A stretch of 9,591 nt of DNA, from contig DDYF01000023.1 in assembly GCA_002347645.1 (NCBI GenBank), forward strand, positions 1 through 9,591. The letters run 5' to 3'. Of the stretch, positions 5,749-9,591 are shown piece after piece. The translations under genes were made by a program, and so were the position numbers. Source of the DNA: Thermoleophilia bacterium UBA2241 (GTDB lineage: Bacteria; Actinomycetota; Thermoleophilia; UBA2241). The notes below the pieces were generated by a model, which worked only from the letters and a program-made list of their open reading frames with translations, was not told where the DNA came from and ran no database searches. Numbering within the stretch: the first letter of the stretch is position 1; every line of letters starts with the position of its first letter.

Positions 5749-5835
5749 CTCTAACGCCTCGCGCGTGAGCTGCGAGCGCTCACGCTGGGTCTTCGCGCTG
5801 CGCTCCTGCGAGCCTGCTCGACGCGCGTGTTAGGC
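5749..5835 (-). other. attC site C (cassette 3)
   Basis: Minus strand R'' GCCTAAC to R' GTTAGAG, 87 bases, with arms ACACGCGCGTCGAGC and GCTCACGCGCGAGGC. Its inner sequence differs from the A/B/D/F type, so cassette 3 probably came from a different source array. Confidence 0.88.
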
Positions 5836-5887
5836 ACCCAACGGCCTCGTTTGGCCGCCGTTCGCGACGGACCTGTTGGTCGGTGAT

Positions 5888-6619
5888 TCACGCCCCCGGC
5901 ACCTCCTTGGCGGAACAGGTGCTTCCGTCGCGCAGCGTGCCGGTGAGCGTGAAGCTATCGCCATCAGGCGTGTAGCTGAAGTCGCCCGGCTCGCCCCCGG
6001 CAGCCATCGCCTCTCCGGTGTAGGGATTGACGGGCCACGGCACCTCGAACGCGGCCGACTCTGTCGTCATCCAGCGACCGAAGGCCGCCTCTTCTGCGAC
6101 CTCGGCGGGCGCCGGCAGCTCGCCGCCGTGCCGCTTGGCCCACTCGCGCAGGGCAAGCTCGAGGCGCAGCAGTTCCCAGCGCATGCTCGCATCGGCCTTG
6201 GCAGACGCCATCTTCTCGTACTTCGCTGCCGCCACGGGCTCGACGGCATAGGGCCTCCAGAAGAAGCCCGTAGGCTCACCGGGCTCGGGGTTCACGCCGT
6301 GACTCACGTAGGCGAACACCGCAGCACGGCCATCGTCGAGACCGAACTCGAGGTTGCGGCTCCCAGAGCCCTCGAACGGCAACACGAGGCGACCGTCGGC
6401 GATCTCGGCGCGCTTGAGCGGCCCGCCGTCGACGCTCACGAAGTACGCATCATCGCGCTGCTCGACGCGAACGAGGAGGTTGCCTCCGGTTGCCGGCAGC
6501 AACCAGTAGCCCTCGACGCCGTCGAGCGCGTCCGGCGGCTGCGGGGGCTCCGAACCACCGCAGGCCGCCAACGCCACCACGAAGAGGACGACGAGAGAGA
6601 CCACCGCGCCACGACGCAT
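5888..6619 (-). CDS. Putative lipoprotein with pseudopilin-like C-terminal segment (cassette 3)
   Basis: The 243-residue protein starts MRRGAVVSLVVLFVVALAAC: a signal peptide ending in lipobox L-A-A-C with C20 as the lipidated residue, so it should be anchored to the outer face of the cytoplasmic membrane. A beta-rich domain follows (about 35-125: GYWLLPATGGNLLVRVEQ, YFVSVDGGPLKRAEI). Then comes a long helix (about 133-165, AAKYEKMASAKADASMRWELLRLELALREWAKRHG) and a C-terminal stretch WPVNPYTGEAMAAGGEPGDFSYTPDG resembling the C-terminal part of type II secretion/type IV pseudopilins. ATG 6619 has GAAGGG seven bases upstream; GTG 6634, with AGGGAG upstream, is also possible. The in-frame ATG at 6667 lies beyond the cassette boundary within the neighbouring attC and is rejected. 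Family not recognised. Confidence 0.75.
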   Translation of the reverse strand: MRRGAVVSLVVLFVVALAACGGSEPPQPPDALDGVEGYWLLPATGGNLLVRVEQRDDAYFVSVDGGPLKRAEIADGRLVLPFEGSGSRNLEFGLDDGRAAVFAYVSHGVNPEPGEPTGFFWRPYAVEPVAAAKYEKMASAKADASMRWELLRLELALREWAKRHGGELPAPAEVAEEAAFGRWMTTESAAFEVPWPVNPYTGEAMAAGGEPGDFSYTPDGDSFTLTGTLRDGSTCSAKEVPGA

Positions 6620-6651
6620 GAGGACGCCCTTCACGCCAGCGCTCCCTGTGT

Positions 6652-6741
6652 GCCTAACGAGGGGCACGTAACCTGTGCGCCCACATTCCTTGCCAGTCTA
6701 CTGCTCGCTTCGGGCGCATCAGGTTGACGTGCTTGTTAGGC
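6652..6741 (-). other. attC site D (cassette 4)
   Basis: Minus strand R'' GCCTAAC to R' GTTAGGC, 90 bases, same type as A, B and F (AAGCACGTCAACCTGATGCG ... GCGCACAGGTTACGTGCCCC). Confidence 0.93.
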
Positions 6742-6790
6742 CCTGATACGGAGAGAGAACTTGCCGACTCCCCTCCATCGCCATTGTGAC

Positions 6791-7747
6791 TCACTCCCCC
6801 GTCGTCGCCACGAAGTACCATGAAAGAACATACAGGACGGCTGCCAGAACCAGCCATGCGGCGGCTGCCCTGTGCGAGGCGACGCGGCCGCCGCCCACCT
6901 GGCCGACCGCCGCCGTGCTCGGCCGCGCCCGCAGCAGGGCGACCGCCGCGGCCAGGTCGACGCCGACGACAACAGCCAGCACGCCGAACTTGATCCCGTG
7001 GAAGACCGGGTCCCACGGCTGTCCCGATAACTGATCTCGCACCGACATGAGCGCGCCGAACACCTGCCAGCAGGCGACTGCGACCGCCGCGCACGCCGCC
7101 AGCACGAACGGCCACGCCGCGCCGCGCCGCCACACGCAGAGGACGGCGCAGGCCACGAGCAGGACGGCTGGTCCGAAGACTACGAGGCCGGCAAGTGCGT
7201 ACTCCGACGCGCGCTGGAGCGTGGGGTGCGCGAGCGCGAAGGACTCGATGGTCCGCGGCGTGCCGGCGGACTCCAGGGGCACAGCCCGGTGCAGCAGCGT
7301 GAAGTCGGAGGCGTTCCAGTACTCGCCGTCGTGCCAGTAGAGGAACGCCAAGTAGGGCGCGCGCACTTCCCGGTCCGCCGCGAGACTGAAGTCGCCGCGC
7401 ATGACGACGAGGTAGACGCGGTCGGGCGTCCCCTCTTGCAGTTGGCGACGGCTGGTGCCGAGCAGACGCGCCGCTGTGTCCGCCGAGGTCGCGACGTAGC
7501 GCGCCCACACCACGGGCCCGTCGCAGTGCTCCCGGGCGAGGGCCTCGACGTTGTCGGTCAGTCGTCCGGGGGCGTCGGCGCGGGCCTGCGAGGGAAGGCC
7601 GAATGCGCTCAGGACCGTGAGCGCCGCTGCCACGATGACCGCGCGCCGCAGCACAGCGACCGAAATGAGGTTGACGCCAGCGCGACGCGGCGCTCTGCGC
7701 TTGCCGCGGCCTGCGGGCCGTGCTGGCGGCCGCGCGACCATGCCCAT
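6791..7747 (-). CDS. Membrane protein with signal peptide and extracytoplasmic domain (cassette 4)
   Basis: Family not recognised. The 318-residue protein has a basic N-terminus (1-27), a hydrophobic signal segment (about 29-50) and a likely cleavage site SQARA-DA near residue 57. An extracytoplasmic domain of about 125 residues follows (EHCDGPVVWARYVATSADTA; DRVYLVVMRGDFSLA; APYLAFLYWHDGEYWNASDFTLLHR). Four transmembrane helices come next, at about 183-206, 211-233, 252-272 and 293-313, with a short RARPSTAAVGQVGGGRVASHR loop. The start at 7747 has AGGAGG with an 8-base gap, an excellent site, and lies 39 bases from the cassette start. No private promoter is seen. The layout suggests a surface sensor or immunity-type protein, but no specific function can be assigned. 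Confidence 0.8.
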   Translation of the reverse strand: MGMVARPPARPAGRGKRRAPRRAGVNLISVAVLRRAVIVAAALTVLSAFGLPSQARADAPGRLTDNVEALAREHCDGPVVWARYVATSADTAARLLGTSRRQLQEGTPDRVYLVVMRGDFSLAADREVRAPYLAFLYWHDGEYWNASDFTLLHRAVPLESAGTPRTIESFALAHPTLQRASEYALAGLVVFGPAVLLVACAVLCVWRRGAAWPFVLAACAAVAVACWQVFGALMSVRDQLSGQPWDPVFHGIKFGVLAVVVGVDLAAAVALLRARPSTAAVGQVGGGRVASHRAAAAWLVLAAVLYVLSWYFVATTGE

Positions 7748-7780
7748 CGCAAACCCCTCCTGCTGTGGATCAAGCTATGG

Positions 7781-7840
7781 GCCTAACGGTGAGCGGATGA
7801 CCCGCGAGCAGAGCGAGTCGGGTCGATCCGCTTGTTGGAC
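7781..7840 (-). other. attC site E (higBA cassette 5), short 60-base type
   Basis: Minus strand R'' GTCCAAC, L'' AAGCGGAT, L' ATCCGCT, R' GTTAGGC. At 60 bases it is the shortest site here, like the compact attC sites of mobile-integron cassettes, and unlike the 90-base type around it. Confidence 0.93.
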
Positions 7841-7853
7841 AGACCCTCCACGA

Positions 7854-8153
7854 TCAGGCAGCCGCGCCCGACCACGGCTTGATGTGCGCGAGCTCGTCGG
7901 CCAGCGCCTCCTCGGCGACCTCGGTGTCGTAGGCCACCTGGGCCCGCAGCCAGTAGCCGCTCGAGAGACCGAAGAAGCGGCACAGGCGCAGATCGGTGTC
8001 GGCGGTGATCGCGCGCCGACCGGCGACGATCTCGCCGATGCGCTGCGCGGGCACGCCGATCTCCTTGGCGAGGCGGTACTGCGAGAGGCCCATGGGCAGC
8101 AGGAACTCCTCGCGCAGCAGCTCGCCGGGGGTCACGGGCTTGAGATCTGCCAT
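7854..8153 (-). CDS. higA: HigA-family antitoxin (cassette 5)
   Basis: Helix-turn-helix (XRE) antitoxin that neutralises the upstream HigB mRNA interferase and represses the operon. The 99-residue product has the hallmark N-terminus PVTPGELLREEFLLPMGLSQYRLAKEIGV, with the HTH at about residues 24-47 (SQYRLAKEIGVPAQRIGEIVAGRR), and a C-terminal helix ending AYDTEVAEEALADELAHIKPW. ATG 8153 is chosen because AGGAG lies seven bases upstream. The in-frame ATG at 8159 has it only one base away. The start lies about 10 bases after the higB stop, so the two genes form an operon in toxin-first order, typical of higBA. The attC begins 13 bases beyond the stop. Confidence 0.94.
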   Translation of the reverse strand: MADLKPVTPGELLREEFLLPMGLSQYRLAKEIGVPAQRIGEIVAGRRAITADTDLRLCRFFGLSSGYWLRAQVAYDTEVAEEALADELAHIKPWSGAAA

Positions 8154-8163
8154 CGTCATGCTC

Positions 8164-8442
8164 CTAGTGGTAGTCCGCGATCTCGACGTCTTCGGCGCCG
8201 GCCGCCGTCCAGCGGAAGCAGACGCGAAACTGGTCGTTGACGCGGATGCTGTGTTGGCCGGCGCGGTCGCCCTTGAGCGCCTCGAGGCGGTTGCCGGGGG
8301 GGACGCGCAGGTCATCGAGACGTCCGGCGATCTGCAACTGGCGCAGCTTGCGGCGGGCGACCGCCTCGACCCGTTCGAACCGCTTCACGCGCCGGCCAGC
8401 GGCCAGCGCCTCGGTGTCGCCGTCCTTGAACGAGACAATCAC
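8164..8442 (-). CDS. higB: HigB-family toxin, ribosome-dependent mRNA interferase (cassette 5)
   Basis: RelE-superfamily toxin that cleaves mRNA on the ribosome. The 92-residue product is full length: SFKDGDTEALAAGRRVKRF (4-22), VARRKLRQLQ (28-37), RVPPGNRLEALKGDR (46-60), HSIRVNDQFRVCFRW (64-78) and the C-terminal DVEIADYH typical of HigB. R73 and H92 lie at positions expected for catalysis. GTG at 8442 is the start. No Shine-Dalgarno precedes it, and the predicted -10 ends only six bases upstream, so the message may be leaderless. The stop is TAG, which shows TAG terminates real genes in this genome. Toxin-antitoxin cassettes are frequent in large integrons and are thought to stabilise arrays. 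Confidence 0.94.
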   Translation of the reverse strand: MIVSFKDGDTEALAAGRRVKRFERVEAVARRKLRQLQIAGRLDDLRVPPGNRLEALKGDRAGQHSIRVNDQFRVCFRWTAAGAEDVEIADYH

Positions 8443-8448
8443 GCGCAG

Positions 8449-8486
8449 ATAGTAACGCTACACGTGAATAACGTCAAGCGTGAATA
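8449..8486 (-). promoter_or_regulatory. Promoter of higBA, with direct repeats
   Basis: On the minus strand TTGACG (8472-8477) and TACTAT (8449-8454) are separated by exactly 17 bases. Six bases follow before GTG 8442, so transcription would start at or next to the first base of the start codon. CGTGAATA occurs twice (8463-8470 and 8479-8486), flanking the -35 with a 16-base period, a plausible HigA binding arrangement. This is the clearest internal promoter in the array. Confidence 0.65.
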
Positions 8487-9465
8487 CCCGATGACGCGGG
8501 CACCCCGACGTGGTTCTGTCCAACGTCGGGTGCATAACCTGCGCCCGCTGCGGTCCCAGCCTACTCCCGCAGCGCTTGTGGGCGACAGGTTGATGCACTT
8601 GTTCGGCACGACTGCCACCGACGCTTGGCCTTTCCTGTATGGCAACGGTCAACACACGGAGCTCAACAGCCACCAGCTCATCACCCTGTTTGCGGACGGT
8701 GGCGATCCAGGGACGGAAGTTCGAATCCTCGTAGCGGTCCTGCTCAAGGCGCGGCACGACATCGCCCTCCTCGTCGTACATGCGCGTCCGGTCATCGACC
8801 ACGACAGGAACGGTGACGTCGACATCTACGCCATCGATCCTCATTGGGACCCTGAAGTCGAGGGCGATGAGCTTCATGCCTTGGGCACTCCCGGCCCCCT
8901 CGCCGCCGGTGACGTCCCCGGTGAGGTCGAAGCTGTCGTCCGAGCCGAACGGGAGCACACCATTGAGTGTCAGAGACCGCACGACCTTTGGGGCCGTCTC
9001 GGTCGGTGCTGGAATCGCACCCCGCTGCGCGGTCGCCAGATTCAAGGCGAGCCGGCCGGCGTCGAGGCGATGTGCCCTCACTGCCCACTCGGAGTCCCCG
9101 GCATCCCGATCGAGGAGAAGGTACTGCTCGTGTCGCGTGAGTGAGACGCCCTTGTCGTCAAGCATCCTGGAGCTCTCGTCGACCCGGAGCGGAAACGCGA
9201 TTCGTACGGAGATGCCGTCAATCTTCGCCGGGACGGTGATGTCAAAGCGCGACAGTTCAGACGGATCGCCCGTGGAGCCGTAGCCCCAACAAACGCCGAG
9301 TAGGCTCAACCCGCCGGAGTCATCGAAGGGAAGGTCGATGCCTGCGGACAGGGACTGGACGGGCGTCGGAGTCGCGGTGCTCGTGACCGCGGGCGCCCCT
9401 GCGTCGTCGTGAGCGCAGCCTGCCAAGAGCAGCAATGAAAGGGCAACGAGGGCGAGGCCCCTCAT
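8458..9465 (-). CDS. Putative lipoprotein with internal duplication; frame runs through attC (cassette 6)
   Basis: Starts MRGLALVALSLLLLAGCAHDD: signal peptide and lipobox L-A-G-C, with C17 lipidated. A Thr/Pro/Ala-rich linker (about 22-42) leads to two similar beta-rich halves. One is FDITVPAKIDGISVRIAFPLRVDESSRMLDDKGVSL (74-109) and the other is LDFRVPMRIDGVDVDVTVPVVVDDRTRMYDEEGDVV (202-237). The family is not recognised. ATG 9465 has GGGAG about seven bases upstream and lies 33 bases inside the cassette. No stop precedes the attC: residues 287-318 (AEQVHQPV...) are encoded by the attC and the last residues by the neighbouring higBA cassette, ending at TAG 8458. The natural C-terminus was probably near residue 275-286, with the stop lost, or the extension is tolerated. 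Confidence 0.78.
   Translation of the reverse strand: MRGLALVALSLLLLAGCAHDDAGAPAVTSTATPTPVQSLSAGIDLPFDDSGGLSLLGVCWGYGSTGDPSELSRFDITVPAKIDGISVRIAFPLRVDESSRMLDDKGVSLTRHEQYLLLDRDAGDSEWAVRAHRLDAGRLALNLATAQRGAIPAPTETAPKVVRSLTLNGVLPFGSDDSFDLTGDVTGGEGAGSAQGMKLIALDFRVPMRIDGVDVDVTVPVVVDDRTRMYDEEGDVVPRLEQDRYEDSNFRPWIATVRKQGDELVAVELRVLTVAIQERPSVGGSRAEQVHQPVAHKRCGSRLGPQRAQVMHPTLDRTTSGCPRHRVFTLDVIHV
8518..8607 (-). other. attC site F (cassette 6)
   Basis: Minus strand R'' GCCGAAC to R' GTTGGAC, 90 bases, of the A/B/D type (AAGTGCATCAACCTGTCGCCC ... GGGCGCAGGTTATGCACCC). It is unusual in being entirely read in frame by the lipoprotein gene. Confidence 0.92.
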
Positions 9466-9492
9466 CCTTTGTCTCCCGCGTCGTCTTGTTCT

Positions 9493-9582
9493 GCCGAACG
9501 CACCGCGGATAAGCTGCGAGCGCGCCGATTTCTGATGACATCGTCGGCGCTGCTGCGAGCCAGCTTAATCCGCTTCCATGAA
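9493..9582 (-). other. attC site G with degenerate R'' (partial cassette 7)
   Basis: Minus strand R' GTTCGGC (shared with cassette 6) is preceded by L' CAGCTTATCCGC. The opposite arm reads AAGCGGATTAAGCTGG, with inner stem GCGCCGA/TCGGCGC. The expected AAC of R'' is replaced: the box reads TTCATGG. The folded core and the cleaved R' side are intact, so the site may still act as a partner, though less well. The remainder of cassette 7 lies outside the window. Confidence 0.75.
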
Positions 9583-9591
9583 AAGGACGCG

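Larger units (their letters stand above)
4254..9591 (-). mobile_element. Integron gene-cassette array, six complete cassettes plus one partial
   Basis: Cassette limits deduced from the G/TTRRRY crossover point in each R' box: 4254-5233, 5234-5754, 5755-6657, 6658-7786, 7787-8523, 8524-9498 and 9499 onward. Each complete cassette holds one gene or one two-gene operon on the minus strand with an attC just after it. In every one of the six the starting hexamer is complementary to that cassette's own R'' box: TTAGAA/TTCTAA, TTAGAG/CTCTAA, TTAGGC/GCCTAA twice, TTGGAC/GTCCAA and TTCGGC/GCCGAA. No integrase gene or attI is in the window; orientation places them to the right of 9591. Confidence 0.93.

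Noticed and set aside
5837..5880. Second small attC between cassette 3 gene and site C (CCAAC...GTTGG)
   Set aside because: Only about 42 bases, no proper L boxes, and the hexamer complementarity is already satisfied by site C; at most a weak hairpin terminator.
6654..7508. 284-codon minus-strand frame through attC D
   Set aside because: Arg-rich shadow of the cassette 4 membrane protein in another frame; no ribosome binding site.
7665..7685. attC-like string AGGTTGACGC inside the cassette 4 gene
   Set aside because: No R box or matching second arm nearby; it encodes residues of the signal-peptide region in frame.
7996..9144. 382-codon plus-strand frame
   Set aside because: Antisense to higBA and the cassette 6 lipoprotein, and it crosses an attC; the minus-strand genes have family motifs, a lipobox and ribosome binding sites.
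9493..9591. Site G as the attI of the integron
   Set aside because: It has a long palindromic stem with both L arms, as attC does; attI sites do not fold this way.
1..9591. CRISPR array, rRNA or tRNA genes
   Set aside because: No spaced direct-repeat series and no rRNA or complete tRNA cloverleaf seen on either strand; the evenly spaced repeats at right are attC sites.

Overview
GC-rich bacterial chromosome window whose right half (about 4254 to the right edge) is an integron gene-cassette array on the minus strand. The left half holds a mostly decayed stretch, also on the minus strand, carrying one recent insertion sequence. The high GC content, GTG starts, GC-rich hairpins without U-tracts and an apparently leaderless GTG-start operon suggest an actinobacterium-like host; an anaerobic or microaerobic lifestyle is only hinted at by the Isf-like flavoprotein. 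No taxonomic marker gene is present.

Left region (1-4253). A complete IS481-family element (112-1239) has matched TGT...ACA ends, a clean 8-bp target duplication and an intact DDE transposase. Next come a broken zinc-ribbon-like gene (1339-1704; one in-frame TGA plus two compensating frameshifts), a gene-poor stretch, and an NADPH-dependent FMN reductase/iron-sulfur flavoprotein gene (2085-2807) cut by an in-frame TAG. That gene keeps a plausible promoter with a 19-bp operator-like dyad. A two-gene overlapping unit of unknown function (2936-3770) follows. Near-identical GC-rich hairpins lie just after the flavoprotein gene and just after the two-gene unit. The 3780-4247 interval has no convincing gene.

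Right region (4254-9591). Six complete cassettes and the edge of a seventh are bounded by seven attC sites. For all six complete cassettes, the first six bases (TTRRRY) are the reverse complement of the R'' box of that cassette's own attC, as the circular-cassette model requires. This fixes boundaries and orientation: genes point left, so attI and the integrase gene should lie to the right, outside the window, and 4254 is the distal end. In array order from the integrase side: (6) a lipoprotein with an internal duplication whose frame reads through its attC; (5) a higBA toxin-antitoxin pair with its own promoter; (4) a signal-peptide-bearing multi-pass membrane protein; (3) a lipoprotein with a pseudopilin-like C-terminal segment; (2) a small four-helix membrane protein; (1) a protein with a TIR/DUF4062-like N-terminal domain and a winged-helix-like C-terminal domain, a candidate stress or anti-phage effector.

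Four attC sites are close variants of one roughly 87-90 bp type, typical of a sedentary chromosomal integron, and two or three are of other types. Cassette genes have good ribosome binding sites close to the cassette start, and only higBA shows a clear private promoter, so most cassettes probably depend on upstream transcription. The most novel items are the TIR/DUF4062-like cassette, the three unknown envelope-protein cassettes, and the unknown overlapping gene pair.
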